NCBI GenBank assembly: GCA_020630475.1
Contig: JAHDBI010000033.1
Location: 1 to 33,440 of the forward strand
Direction of reading: 5' to 3'
Length of the DNA stretch: 33,440 bases
From: Saprospiraceae bacterium
Lineage (GTDB): Bacteria; Bacteroidota; Bacteroidia; Chitinophagales; Saprospiraceae
Position numbers and translations under genes: made by a program. Positions within the stretch are counted from its first letter, which is position 1, and every line of letters starts with the position of its first letter. Below are positions 8,755-17,577 of the stretch, piece by piece. The notes beneath the pieces were generated by a model. The model did not search any database, had not been told where the DNA came from, and worked only from the letters and a program-made list of their open reading frames with translations.

Positions 8755-9402
8755 ATGTATCAAAAAATAAAAAGTCAATTGGCTGATAAAAATGTCAATT
8801 TGGTGGCTGTTTCTAAAACGAAGTCAAAAGAGGCCATTCTTGAAATATACCATCACGGACAGAGGATTTTTGGAGAAAACAGAACTGCTGAATTAAGAGA
8901 AAAACAAGAAGCTTTACCCAAAGACATTTCATGGCATATGATAGGATCTTTACAAAAAAACAAAGTAAAACATATTGCACCATTTGTTGATTTAATTCAC
9001 TCCGTAGATAGCCTTTCTTTAGCCGAACAAATCCATAAAGAAGCCATTAAAAATGACCGACGCATTCCCATTTTATTACAATATAAAATTGGTACAGAAT
9101 TAACTAAGCAAGGTTTAGACATTGGCGAAAGCCAAAGCGCCATCCAAGAAATTCTGCGACTAGAAAACATAGCTGTGCATGGAGTCATGGGAATGGCGAG
9201 CTTTACCAACGATCACGAGCAGGTACGGAAGGAATTCAAACAGCTCAAGTCAATCTTTGATCAATTAAAAAATCAGTATTTCCAAAACATCCCTGAGTTT
9301 AAAGAGATTTCTATGGGCATGTCTGGAGATTATGAAATAGCCATAGAAGAAGGCGCCACCTTAGTAAGGATTGGGAGTTTGATTTTTGGCTCGAGAAATT
9401 AA
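8755..9402 (+). CDS. yggS: YggS/PLPBP family pyridoxal phosphate homeostasis protein
   Basis: The 215-residue protein matches the YggS/PROSC family, a single-domain PLP-binding TIM barrel that buffers free pyridoxal phosphate and has no known catalytic reaction. The PLP lysine lies in LVAVSKTKS near the N-terminus. FGENR, WHMIGSLQKNKVKHI, GVMGMASF and the phosphate-binding SMGMSGDYEIAIEEGATLVRIGSLIFGSR region all agree with the family. The segment after FGEN reads RTAEL where most members have Y/KVQE. The stop overlaps that of the convergent VCBS gene by four bases (TTAA). Confidence 0.93.
   Translation: MYQKIKSQLADKNVNLVAVSKTKSKEAILEIYHHGQRIFGENRTAELREKQEALPKDISWHMIGSLQKNKVKHIAPFVDLIHSVDSLSLAEQIHKEAIKNDRRIPILLQYKIGTELTKQGLDIGESQSAIQEILRLENIAVHGVMGMASFTNDHEQVRKEFKQLKSIFDQLKNQYFQNIPEFKEISMGMSGDYEIAIEEGATLVRIGSLIFGSRN
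9125..9132 (+). repeat. GCGAAAGC mini-hairpin motif
   Basis: Core of TTGGCGAAAGCCAA, a perfect 5-bp arm pair around GAAA, inside yggS where it encodes GESQ. The protein context differs from the other copies. Confidence 0.6.
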
Positions 9403-11666
9403 ATCTTACTGAACTTCAAAGTAATTCCATTTTCCATTTTCACGAAGTATATTCCTGTAGAAAAATGACTAACATCGATAGATTTTCTATTGGACTGGCC
9501 ATTCATCACAAACTGGCCATGACTATTGAACACTCTAAAATACATATCTTCTTTTGTAGAAACATGTAATTGATTCGTAACGGGATTAGGGTAAACTAAG
9601 ATAGAGGCTTCCTTTTCTGGATATGAATCTACATCTGTCAAACCATCGAGGGTTAAATTTGTATCATAAAAGTTTATACCACCTCTAACATTACCGGTGA
9701 CGATTTCATACAATCCATCGTTATCGATGTCCGCCATACTCACGGTCATTTCATTTCCTTGATATACCTTTCCCCATTGAAGAGCTAGAGTATCAAAAAC
9801 ACCTTCTATATTACCTTTAATATTATCATAGGCTCGTATTCCATCTCTTAACGAACCAGTGACTAACCAAAAATCGTCACCTACATCAACCATAGTCGGT
9901 GACGAATTTCCAACAGCAGTATTATTAATTCTTGTGTTTACTCCACCAAAAACGGGGTTAAGATTTGTACTATCATTAAACATAGGCACACCGATGGACC
10001 CTACATTTTCAAAATAATTGACATTACCAACTACCCCGTCAACCGCTTCACCATGTCTCTCTCCTACCACTAAATCTCCAAGGCCATCTTCATTTATATC
10101 AAAAATAGCTGGCTTAGAAATCGACCCCACGTCAATGTCCATGAATTGAAATATCGCGTCTGCATAAACCGCTATTTCTCCAGGATCTGCAATATTTTCA
10201 GAATAATATAGATAACCGTTATTCGTTCCTACGACCAGGTCATCATCACCGTCACCATCCAAATCTCCTATGGCCGGTGCTAAATTTGCGGATTCATTGG
10301 AAAACATGGCATAGGCTGCATAATCATCATCTACCAATTGGAATTGAGGCAATGTTGGTGTTCCAACATTTTCATACAGCAATAATTTCGAATCGTTTTC
10401 AGCATTACTTATTCGATTCCCAGTGGAACCCACTAAAAGATCAATTTTACCATCGAAGTTATAATCAAATAAATGAGGGTTAGAAAAATTGCCAAAATCC
10501 AAGGAGTTGTCTGATATAAAATCATCCTTTATAAATTCAAAAACTTGATTATCCTGTGTCCCAACATTTTTGTAATAATGTACTAAGTCAATATTTTCTA
10601 CACCATTTGATATGTTCGGTGCAAAAACAAGATCTTTTAAACCGTCATTATCAATATCCAAATGGGCCGAACTTAAAAAGACACTCATTTGTACTGGAAG
10701 ATCGTACGAAGGAAATTGAATGTCTTGTGAACTCATCCAAGCTTCATCATCTAATCCTTCATTTTGTAGAAAAACAATTTTGTCATTAGACAAATCTCCG
10801 ATTAACAATTCTAACTTTTGATCTCCATCTACGTCCAAAGCCGTTACAGTAGAACCAGCATGTCGATGATCAGAAGAACCCCCCGATGTAAACAAAGAAG
10901 CGCATTCTGATGAATCATCACTCAAGGTCATTTGTGAGCCGAATGGTTCTTCAACAAACCTACCCCAACATTCATCTGCACGAATAAAGTCAAATGTATC
11001 TAATCCAAGATTATTTTCTACGGCCATGTTTTGATAATAAAACATAGTTGAACCGCCGGGATCAAAGGATAAAACATCTAAGTCTCCATCAAAATCCACA
11101 TCAACGATCTCTGAGATATCAGAAGAAGCAAAGTAAACATTAAAGTAATCTCCAGTAGGTGCTTCGTAGTGCAATCCGTTATAAATAAAATCCACATTTT
11201 CAAAATCATATAACTCAAACCTCAATTGGCCATCCACAATAGTTCCTGTTCTTACCTCAATTCCAGGAGCCGACTGATCGGAATTAATTGGGAAGGTAAA
11301 CATATCTTTTATTCCATCTTGGTTATAATCTCTAAACAATACCCAAGCGAAAGCATCTCCAAAAAGGCCTCTATATTCAGGCGCATATACGTAATTAGCA
11401 TCTCCCTCTTCGCCTTTATTTAAGAAGGGTATAAAAATATCAGCAGCCCTATCGAAAACGACTAAGTCTTCCTTTCCATCCAAGTCAAAGTCTAATTTAG
11501 AGAATTGGGGTGCGCCGAGACCACCAGTGAATGGATTAAGCAGTGATTCTCCATTTCTCTCTACTTCGTAACTAATCTCTGGAAATATGTACTGAGCATC
11601 AGCCCTTGTTCCAAATAAAAACAGAATTAAGCCTGGTAAAAGAAGGGTTTTTATATTTAGCCTCAT
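9399..11666 (-). CDS. Secreted FG-GAP/VCBS repeat protein with T9SS sorting domain
   Basis: A 755-residue extracellular protein with a signal peptide (1-25, cleaved after ADA), a long beta-propeller-like region and a T9SS type A tail starting VYPNPVTN (about 691-755). The propeller carries repeated calcium-loop motifs of the form DxDxDGxxDLxxG at about residues 59, 113, 189, 278, 337, 401, 468, 523 and 646, the pattern of FG-GAP/VCBS (integrin alpha-like) repeats. Such proteins act in adhesion or carbohydrate/protein binding at the cell surface; no ligand can be inferred. No catalytic domain is seen. It is convergent with yggS and has its own start at an ATG about 70 bases from the divergent NhaC gene. 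Confidence 0.88.
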   Translation of the reverse strand: MRLNIKTLLLPGLILFLFGTRADAQYIFPEISYEVERNGESLLNPFTGGLGAPQFSKLDFDLDGKEDLVVFDRAADIFIPFLNKGEEGDANYVYAPEYRGLFGDAFAWVLFRDYNQDGIKDMFTFPINSDQSAPGIEVRTGTIVDGQLRFELYDFENVDFIYNGLHYEAPTGDYFNVYFASSDISEIVDVDFDGDLDVLSFDPGGSTMFYYQNMAVENNLGLDTFDFIRADECWGRFVEEPFGSQMTLSDDSSECASLFTSGGSSDHRHAGSTVTALDVDGDQKLELLIGDLSNDKIVFLQNEGLDDEAWMSSQDIQFPSYDLPVQMSVFLSSAHLDIDNDGLKDLVFAPNISNGVENIDLVHYYKNVGTQDNQVFEFIKDDFISDNSLDFGNFSNPHLFDYNFDGKIDLLVGSTGNRISNAENDSKLLLYENVGTPTLPQFQLVDDDYAAYAMFSNESANLAPAIGDLDGDGDDDLVVGTNNGYLYYSENIADPGEIAVYADAIFQFMDIDVGSISKPAIFDINEDGLGDLVVGERHGEAVDGVVGNVNYFENVGSIGVPMFNDSTNLNPVFGGVNTRINNTAVGNSSPTMVDVGDDFWLVTGSLRDGIRAYDNIKGNIEGVFDTLALQWGKVYQGNEMTVSMADIDNDGLYEIVTGNVRGGINFYDTNLTLDGLTDVDSYPEKEASILVYPNPVTNQLHVSTKEDMYFRVFNSHGQFVMNGQSNRKSIDVSHFSTGIYFVKMENGITLKFSKI
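11347..11354 (+). repeat. GCGAAAGC mini-hairpin motif
   Basis: Core octamer only; the bases just outside (A and A) do not pair. It lies antisense to the VCBS gene, whose complement encodes DAFAW. Confidence 0.5.
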
Positions 11667-11735
11667 TATCTTAAATCTTTATCCTTTAAAGATACGAGGA
11701 TAGCCCATGATTATTATCAGGAATTACCTTTAATT

Positions 11736-13808
11736 ATGAATAAACTCATTCGATTGTCACTTTGGATTATTCTCATTCTTTTGAATCTCCAAACTACCCA
11801 AGCTCAATGCGATAAAGCCAAAATGGATTCTACTTTTTATCCAGAATTAAAATCGATCAGTAAAATATCGATTGCTCAAGAGGCAGAAGATGTTATATTC
11901 ATTACGAGCAACAAAGAATGTGGTAAAATCAGCATAGACATCAACGGTGATTCACAAGAATTAAAATTCATCAATGGTCGAGCCAAATCAAATATTGAGC
12001 TAGATAATAAAGGTACTTTATACTTCCTTTCTTATCCATCTGAAAACAAGGAAAACGCTTTGTTTCATTTAAGCCAAAAAGATAAAAATCCACCAAGAAT
12101 TAAATCAATCCCTCTGTGGTATTCGCTAATCCCTCCTTTACTAGCAATTATCCTTGCGCTAGTATTCAAGGAAGTAATTGTCGCATTATTTTGTGGTATT
12201 TGGGCGGGTGCTTTTATCGCTGGAGGATTGAGGTTTGAATCTCTTTATTACTTTCTTGTTTCATTCATGGAATCTATAGAGAAGTATGTCATCGGTGCCT
12301 TAAATGACGGTGGGCACTTGTCTGTCATTGTTTTCTCTTTGCTTATAGGTGGAATGGTTGCGATTATTTCAAAAAATGGTGGAATGGCAGGTGTGGTGCT
12401 TAGGCTTTCAAAATATGCCAAATCAAAAAGGAGCAGTGAGTTCATTACATGGCTTCTAGGGATTGCTATTTTCTTTGACGATTATGCCAACACTCTCATT
12501 GTGGGTAATACTATGCGTAGCGTTACGGACAAGTTCAAGGTATCAAGAGAGAAGCTGGCGTATATTGTAGATAGTACTGCGGCTCCTGTTTCGGCCATAG
12601 CTTTTATAACAACTTGGATTGGGGCCGAACTGGGTTACATTGATGACGGGGTATCAAAGATCGCATTGGGTGGAGATTTAACCGCTTACGCTATTTTCAT
12701 TAGCTCATTAAAGTATTCATTCTATCCTATTCTCACCTTGGCATTTATATTATTTATTGTCTTGAGTAAAAAGGATTATGGCCCTATGCTTAAAGCAGAA
12801 AAAAGATCCATTCTAAAGGGGCAGGTTTCCCCTGCAAAAAACTTGAGTGAAGATGAACTGAATATGGAAGACTTATCACCTGTTAAGGATGCGCCTCAAA
12901 GATGGTATAACGCCGCAATTCCGGTTTTAACGGTCATATTAGTGACTATTTTCGGATTGATTGATACAGGCATGACGGGTGTTTATAATTCCCTTTCGGG
13001 AATGGAAATAGATAACTTATCCTATTCTTGGGGATCTATTTGGTCTAACATGAACGCTCTCGGTGAAAGTGGAACAGGATTTTTCACTAAGCTTGGTACA
13101 TTGATTGGATCATCCGATTCTTACGTCGCATTACTTTGGGCTTCGTTGTCTGGAGTGGTCATTGCGCTTATTTTAACCGTTTCTCAAAAGATCATGACCC
13201 TGTTTGACTCTATGCATTGGATGGTTAATGGATTTAAAACGATGATGCCCGCATTAATTATTCTCACCTTGGCTTGGGCACTTGCCGCTTGTACAAATGA
13301 ATTACACACTGCAGATTTTTTAAGTGGAGCTTTAGAAAACAGTATCAATCCTTATTTAATACCGGTGATCATTTTCATCTTAGCGGCGTTGATTGCATTT
13401 TCTACAGGGAGCAGTTGGAGTACGATGGCCATATTATATCCCATTGCTATACCCACATGTTTTGCCATTTGTCAAGCGAATGGAATATCTGACGAAATGA
13501 CCTTTGAATTACTTTTAAACGTTATTGCTACTGTTTTAGCAGCTAGTGTTTTAGGGGATCATTGCTCTCCTATTAGTGATACCACCATTTTATCTTCTTT
13601 GGCTTCTGACTGCAATCACATTGATCATGTACGAACACAACTTCCTTATGCATTGACCGTTGGTCTAGTCAGTATCACCTGCGTGGGATTAAGTACTTTA
13701 TTAGGAGGCGGATGGTTAATATCCATTGCTCTACTCATTTCTGGTATGGTATTGTTATGGTTTATAGTACAGCAGTTTGGTAAACGAGTCGAGGTAAGTT
13801 CACATTAA
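11736..13808 (+). CDS. NhaC-family Na+/H+ antiporter with secreted N-terminal domain
   Basis: The C-terminal ~565 residues form a polytopic transporter of the NhaC family. Evidence is the IFFDDYANTLIVG motif, the conserved LAWALAACTNELHTADFL segment, STGSSWSTMAILYPIAIP, and LAASVLGDHCSPISDTTILSS near the end. It should exchange Na+ (or an organic substrate in relatives) for H+ across the inner membrane. Unusually, the first ~120 residues are a signal-peptide-like segment (1-24, ending TQAQC) and a polar, beta-rich stretch (25-122) before the first transporter helix (SLIPPLLAIILALVF). That stretch would face the periplasm. A shorter start inside the reading frame is possible but would leave the upstream open frame unexplained. 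Total length is 690 residues. Confidence 0.87.
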   Translation: MNKLIRLSLWIILILLNLQTTQAQCDKAKMDSTFYPELKSISKISIAQEAEDVIFITSNKECGKISIDINGDSQELKFINGRAKSNIELDNKGTLYFLSYPSENKENALFHLSQKDKNPPRIKSIPLWYSLIPPLLAIILALVFKEVIVALFCGIWAGAFIAGGLRFESLYYFLVSFMESIEKYVIGALNDGGHLSVIVFSLLIGGMVAIISKNGGMAGVVLRLSKYAKSKRSSEFITWLLGIAIFFDDYANTLIVGNTMRSVTDKFKVSREKLAYIVDSTAAPVSAIAFITTWIGAELGYIDDGVSKIALGGDLTAYAIFISSLKYSFYPILTLAFILFIVLSKKDYGPMLKAEKRSILKGQVSPAKNLSEDELNMEDLSPVKDAPQRWYNAAIPVLTVILVTIFGLIDTGMTGVYNSLSGMEIDNLSYSWGSIWSNMNALGESGTGFFTKLGTLIGSSDSYVALLWASLSGVVIALILTVSQKIMTLFDSMHWMVNGFKTMMPALIILTLAWALAACTNELHTADFLSGALENSINPYLIPVIIFILAALIAFSTGSSWSTMAILYPIAIPTCFAICQANGISDEMTFELLLNVIATVLAASVLGDHCSPISDTTILSSLASDCNHIDHVRTQLPYALTVGLVSITCVGLSTLLGGGWLISIALLISGMVLLWFIVQQFGKRVEVSSH

Positions 13809-13836
13809 GAAAATTCGTATATGGCTCTAAATAAAA

Positions 13837-13844
13837 TATATTTG
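13837..13844 (+). promoter_or_regulatory. Putative -7 element (TATATTTG) for the TonB-like gene
   Basis: TATATTTG fits TAnnTTTG; TTCG at 13814-13817 with a 19-base spacer may act as a weak -33 element. The implied leader is about 60 bases. It lies in the 103-base gap after the NhaC gene. Confidence 0.35.
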
Positions 13845-13911
13845 TCTTTTAATATTTTCTTAACCCTATTTGACGTTAGAATAAAGTCAATATTATAAAT
13901 AAACACTGATT

Positions 13912-14931
13912 ATGTCACAAATACTAGCTCACGAAGACGCGAATAAGAAAAAAGGTAAGACAATATCTATTGTAATACACGCTATTCTATTGCTTTTGGC
14001 ATTCTTCTATTACTTTGAGACGAGCCCAAGTCCAGATGATGAAAATCAATTTGCAGTTGCTGTAGAGTTTGTTGAATTCAAACCGAGTTCATTGAGCGAA
14101 TACGCTCATTCAGATGCTGGTGAGAAACGACCAAAATCAGAAGAAAAGCAAAAGACTGAGACTAAACCAGTGGAAGAGGTAAAGCCTGTTGAAGTTAAAC
14201 CAGTTGAAGTAACACGTCCAGAGATTGAAATTCCTAAACCAGATCCTGTTATAGATGTTGAACCGACAGATCCTATTGTAACAGAAACTATAGAGGAAGA
14301 AAGTGATGTCATAGCTTTAGAGGAAGAAATAGAATTAGAAGACATGGAATTTGAGGAAATCCCAGAAGATCCTGTGGTGGAGGAAATTCCAGAACCCGTA
14401 GTGGAAAAACCAACAAAACCTTCGAAGCCTTCTAAACCAAGTGATTCAAAACCCACGAAACCCACTAAGCCGGGAAGCGACGGAGGTACTGGAGACAATA
14501 AGCCTTCTTCATTAGAGGGTAATGAAGGGGGAACGGGTAAAGGAAATAGCGGAGATGGGCCTGGAAAAACTCAAGGTAATGATGACGATGAAGGTGAAGG
14601 AGACGCTGGGAATGGCACGGGTATGTACGACGACTCTGGAGATGGTATTTTTGGAAGAAGAGTTATCTACAGACCGCTTAAGGATATTAAAAATGCAACT
14701 AAGGGATCAGGGCGAGTAGAGGTAAAGGTTTGTGTAAATCAATCTGGTGTTGTTAATTTCACAGAAATTTTAGATGGAGGTACTACAGTTACTGATCGAA
14801 AAAAATTAAAATTAACCCTAAAGGCTGCAAGAGGGTATAAATTCGAACCTGATTATAATGCAGCAAAAGAACAATGTGGAAAATTATTCTTTAATTTTGA
14901 TCTTTCTGACATAAATAAAATAAAAGGTTAA
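13912..14931 (+). CDS. TonB-like energy transducer with long acidic/proline linker
   Basis: The 339-residue protein has the TonB plan: a short cytoplasmic N-terminus, one membrane anchor (about 17-35), a long periplasmic linker (about 40-245) and a compact C-terminal domain (about 250-333). The linker runs from Pro/Glu/Lys repeats (PVEVKPVEV, KPTKPSKPSKPS) through an acidic block (about 127-158) to a Gly/Asp-rich stretch (190-245). The C-terminal domain has GRVEVKVCVNQSG, TTVTD and YKFEPD...QCGKLFFNF, the pattern of Bacteroidota TonB/TolA-type domains with a cysteine pair (C274, C322). It would couple the proton-motive force to outer-membrane receptors. No exbB/exbD lies nearby. A TolA-like role is an alternative. 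Transcription ends at the hairpin at 14948-14979. Confidence 0.75.
   Translation: MSQILAHEDANKKKGKTISIVIHAILLLLAFFYYFETSPSPDDENQFAVAVEFVEFKPSSLSEYAHSDAGEKRPKSEEKQKTETKPVEEVKPVEVKPVEVTRPEIEIPKPDPVIDVEPTDPIVTETIEEESDVIALEEEIELEDMEFEEIPEDPVVEEIPEPVVEKPTKPSKPSKPSDSKPTKPTKPGSDGGTGDNKPSSLEGNEGGTGKGNSGDGPGKTQGNDDDEGEGDAGNGTGMYDDSGDGIFGRRVIYRPLKDIKNATKGSGRVEVKVCVNQSGVVNFTEILDGGTTVTDRKKLKLTLKAARGYKFEPDYNAAKEQCGKLFFNFDLSDINKIKG
14407..14472 (+). repeat. Coding repeat KPT/KPS in the TonB-like linker
   Basis: Tandem Lys-Pro-Thr/Ser units (residues about 166-187 of the TonB-like protein), with a related PVEVK-type repeat upstream at about 14164-14211. Such stiff Lys-Pro linkers span the periplasm in TonB proteins. 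The repeats make an antisense open frame that is not a gene. Confidence 0.7.
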
Positions 14932-14947
14932 TCCATAATAGTACAAT

Positions 14948-14979
14948 AAAAAAGCCGATCCATTGAGATCGGCTTTTTT
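14948..14979. terminator. Bidirectional intrinsic terminator
   Basis: A perfect 13-bp stem (AAAAAAGCCGATC and its complement) with a 6-base loop, A-tract on one side and T-tract on the other. It serves the TonB-like gene from the left and the convergent secreted-protein gene from the right. Confidence 0.92.
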
Positions 14980-14988
14980 ATTTATTCT

Positions 14989-15876
14989 TTAGTTTCTTTT
15001 ATTCTTTTTAAAAGCAGGTTTATTTCTTCCATCCAAAATAGGCTTTGGCCTAGGAGCTTCCTCACTAACCTGATCGTAAATCTTCTCAACGTAATACCAT
15101 TTACCATTCTTGAGTTCCCATCCTACATAACTACCATCTGGAAGATTAGTGGCTCCTTGACCCTCAAGTCTTCCTATTCGAGTAATTAAATGATCATGAA
15201 TTAACATATTTAGTCCTGGATTATATCTAGTGGTCACCGAGGCATCGGAGCTATGCGTTAGCACAAGCCTATTCATTACATCTGCTCTAGAACCATCAGT
15301 GCTTTTATAAAATACTTCTTGACCGAACAGAGGTTTGCCTTCTTCAAAACGAAGGACATCAACAATCTTGATTCGATTAAACTTAGAGAAACTATTATGT
15401 CCATACAGTAAATACATGGTTTCTCCATTGGCTTCAAAAGCCTCAACTCTGTAGTAAAGTGCACCATACCATTCTTCCGATGTAAGGGTAGTATATTCCA
15501 AATCTTCAAGATCAGTTTCCGTATTACTCAAAGGAAAAACATCCCCATTGTTCATTAAAAGAGCGCCATAATGTTCATATTCCTCTTCGCTAACTTTTAA
15601 TTCCCATGAAAACACCTTAAATGTATTCGATGAGTCTGATAATTGAGGTATCCACTTTAAGCCTGAAAAATCTCTATTCCACGAGTCCTCCTCTTTTAAG
15701 GTTTCAAAAAACAGCTTATTAAATTCTTGCTGAGCATATATTCGATTTTCAGCATCACCCGCATTCATCATGACATCACAATAAAAATTCAATTTATCCA
15801 GACCCATAGATGACTCTTGGGCTTTCGCCGAAAGGCAAATAACAACTAGAAGAAAAACTGTTTGTATTACTTTCAT
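14989..15876 (-). CDS. Uncharacterised secreted protein
   Basis: I do not recognise a named family. The 295-residue product has a signal peptide (MKVIQTVFLLVVICLSAKAQ, cleavage after AKA). The mature part is soluble and mixed in composition, with aromatic-rich stretches such as WYGALYYRVEAF and GWELKNGKWYYVEKIYDQV, and a basic tail (RPKPILDGRNKPAFKKNKRN). There is no lipobox, T9SS tail or membrane helix, so a periplasmic location is most likely. It is the last gene after mdh and the peroxiredoxin-like gene on this strand (54-base gap) and ends next to the bidirectional terminator. Confidence 0.8.
   Translation of the reverse strand: MKVIQTVFLLVVICLSAKAQESSMGLDKLNFYCDVMMNAGDAENRIYAQQEFNKLFFETLKEEDSWNRDFSGLKWIPQLSDSSNTFKVFSWELKVSEEEYEHYGALLMNNGDVFPLSNTETDLEDLEYTTLTSEEWYGALYYRVEAFEANGETMYLLYGHNSFSKFNRIKIVDVLRFEEGKPLFGQEVFYKSTDGSRADVMNRLVLTHSSDASVTTRYNPGLNMLIHDHLITRIGRLEGQGATNLPDGSYVGWELKNGKWYYVEKIYDQVSEEAPRPKPILDGRNKPAFKKNKRN
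15820..15832 (-). repeat. Dispersed motif TTCGGCGAAAGCC, minus-strand copy
   Basis: The only copy on the minus strand. It lies in the signal peptide of the secreted protein, encoding SAKA at the cleavage site. Core at 15821-15828. Confidence 0.65.
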
Positions 15877-15930
15877 TATAAGGACATTTGACTATAATCC
15901 AAACGACAGACAGGATAAGAATATTACACT

Positions 15931-16455
15931 TTATGTGACGCAACAATTCACTAGTTGCAGGTAATCCGGCCGATCAGAAACCGACTTATGAATATAACTC
16001 TCTTTGATCGTATTGTTTACAATTAAAAAAACGCCTGGCATTTGAAGACCATCACCAATCTGTTGAATACCAATTTTTACTTTATTCAATGCCACCGCTT
16101 CAACACCTCTTATCCACGACTTTAATCCATACAGTTGAGTAAAACTCCCCTTCGTTAATCCAAATGCATCATACAGGCGACAAGATTCATCAGAAATATG
16201 ATCTACACCTTTGAGATTGTATTCTTCAAAATAGTTTTCAGCGATTTCGTTTGAAGACATATGAACAAAAACAACTTTCACTCCTTTTTTGGTTAAGTCG
16301 TTTCTTCGAACTGCAATGTCCTTCAACGCTTCTCTGCAAAATACACACCCGAAATGTCTTAGAAAAACAAGTAAGACAGGTTGAGCAAGGGAGAGATTTG
16401 CGATAACCTCTCCGTGATTTGTTTTTACGTTGGATAGTAACTCTTTATTCACCAT
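15931..16455 (-). CDS. Peroxiredoxin-like (AhpC/TSA family 2) redox protein
   Basis: The 174 residues show a thioredoxin-fold redox protein. A beta strand PVLLVFLRHFGC leads into a CVFC motif (GCVFCREA, about residues 36-43), the CxxC-type active site of the AhpC/TSA-2 (SelL-related) group. The strand-turn MPGVFLIVNN near residues 138-148 supplies the cis-proline region. It likely reduces peroxides or disulfides in the cytosol, as there is no signal peptide. The substrate and the electron donor are unknown. Two more cysteines sit at the extreme C-terminus (NCCVT). It follows mdh by 30 bases on the same strand and is probably co-transcribed with it. Confidence 0.75.
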   Translation of the reverse strand: MVNKELLSNVKTNHGEVIANLSLAQPVLLVFLRHFGCVFCREALKDIAVRRNDLTKKGVKVVFVHMSSNEIAENYFEEYNLKGVDHISDESCRLYDAFGLTKGSFTQLYGLKSWIRGVEAVALNKVKIGIQQIGDGLQMPGVFLIVNNTIKESYIHKSVSDRPDYLQLVNCCVT

Positions 16456-16485
16456 AATTTGTGAACAACGTGCAATGGCTTTTGT

Positions 16486-17421
16486 TTAAACCAATTTCAT
16501 TTTAGTGAACGTCTTTATCACATCTTTTACGTGATTTGCAGACTTAACCAACATGTTTGACTCTCTTTTATTCAATTTGAGTTCGATAACTTTCTCGATT
16601 CCATTCTTACCTAACTGAACTGGAACTCCAAGGAACATATTTTTAAGACCGTATTGTCCAGATAAATATGCACAACATGGGAAAATTCTTTTATCGTCCT
16701 TAATAATTGACTCGACCATCTGAGCAGCCGCAGCTCCTGGAGCATACCATGCTGATGTACCCATCAATTTCACTAATTCTCCTCCACCCTTCTTAGTTCT
16801 TTCTACGATAGCCTTCAAAGCATTTGCTTCCACTAATTCTGTAACTGGAATCCCCGCAACTGTTGTATATCTAGTCAAAGGAACCATCGAATCACCATGT
16901 CCTCCCATTAATACAGCGGAAATATCTTTTGGTGAACATTTAATTTCAGATGCCAAGAAAGCTCTATATCTAGCGGTATCTAATATACCCGCCATACCCA
17001 TCACTCTATTGCTCTTTAACCCAGATGCTTTGAACGCTGCATGCGTCATAACGTCTAAAGGATTGGAAACTACAATGATGATAGGATTCTTACTGTACTT
17101 TAATATAGACTTCGTTACAGAAACTACAATCTTCGCATTAGTAGCAATTAAATCATCTCGACTCATTCCAGGTCTTCTCGGAATTCCCGCGGTGATAACC
17201 ACGATATCTGACCCTTTCGTGTCTTTGTAACTAGCAGTTCCAGTCAATTTAGTGCTGTAATAATCTATAGGAGCTTGTTGCCAAGAATCTAAAGCTTTAC
17301 CTTTTGCCATGTCACCCTTCAAATCAAGAAGTACGACTTCGTTTACGATATCTTTGTGGGCTAAAACGTTAGCTACTGTTGATCCAACATTTCCAGCTCC
17401 AACTACAGTTACTTTACTCAT
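16486..17421 (-). CDS. mdh: Malate dehydrogenase
   Basis: Malate dehydrogenase interconverts malate and oxaloacetate with NAD in the TCA cycle. The 311-residue sequence has the nucleotide-binding VVGAGNVGSTVA (6-17). The mobile loop GIPRRPGMSRDDL (79-91) contains Arg at the specificity position that favours oxaloacetate over pyruvate. The substrate arginine is in LDTARYR (R151) and the catalytic histidine in GGHGDSMVPL (H175). It is of the LDH-like bacterial MDH group. It heads a minus-strand run with the peroxiredoxin-like gene and an unknown secreted protein. It is divergent from the metalloprotease gene. Confidence 0.96.
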   Translation of the reverse strand: MSKVTVVGAGNVGSTVANVLAHKDIVNEVVLLDLKGDMAKGKALDSWQQAPIDYYSTKLTGTASYKDTKGSDIVVITAGIPRRPGMSRDDLIATNAKIVVSVTKSILKYSKNPIIIVVSNPLDVMTHAAFKASGLKSNRVMGMAGILDTARYRAFLASEIKCSPKDISAVLMGGHGDSMVPLTRYTTVAGIPVTELVEANALKAIVERTKKGGGELVKLMGTSAWYAPGAAAAQMVESIIKDDKRIFPCCAYLSGQYGLKNMFLGVPVQLGKNGIEKVIELKLNKRESNMLVKSANHVKDVIKTFTKMKLV

Positions 17422-17468
17422 TATTATGTTTTAATATTAATATTATTAGAATGTCATATTTAACGCCG

Positions 17469-17476
17469 CAAAAATA
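17469..17476 (-). promoter_or_regulatory. Putative -7 element (TATTTTTG) for mdh
   Basis: Read on the minus strand, TATTTTTG fits TAnnTTTG and lies 47 bases before the mdh ATG. I find no matching TTTG at the -33 position, so support is partial. Confidence 0.35.
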
Positions 17477-17577
17477 CGAATTTTTACAGCTATTTATTAG
17501 AGCATTTATGTTGACAGCTCACGGACACAAAAAATAGAATGAAAAGACTATTTTTACAGACAAATAAATCAAGCATT

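Noticed and set aside
12823-12840. Inverted repeat GCAGG-TTTC-CCTGC inside the NhaC-family gene
   Set aside because: The stem is only 5 bp, has no T-tract and is within a coding region, so it is not a terminator; chance is likely.
14106-14498. A 130-codon minus-strand open frame rich in Ser, Gly and Thr
   Set aside because: It is the antisense of the repetitive linker of the TonB-like gene; its low complexity comes from the Lys/Pro/Glu repeats on the other strand and it has no promoter or family resemblance.
17539-17577. Longer start for the metalloprotease gene at 17539
   Set aside because: It would add 13 residues (MKRLFLQTNKSSI) before a complete signal peptide that begins at 17578; the shorter start is the more likely one.
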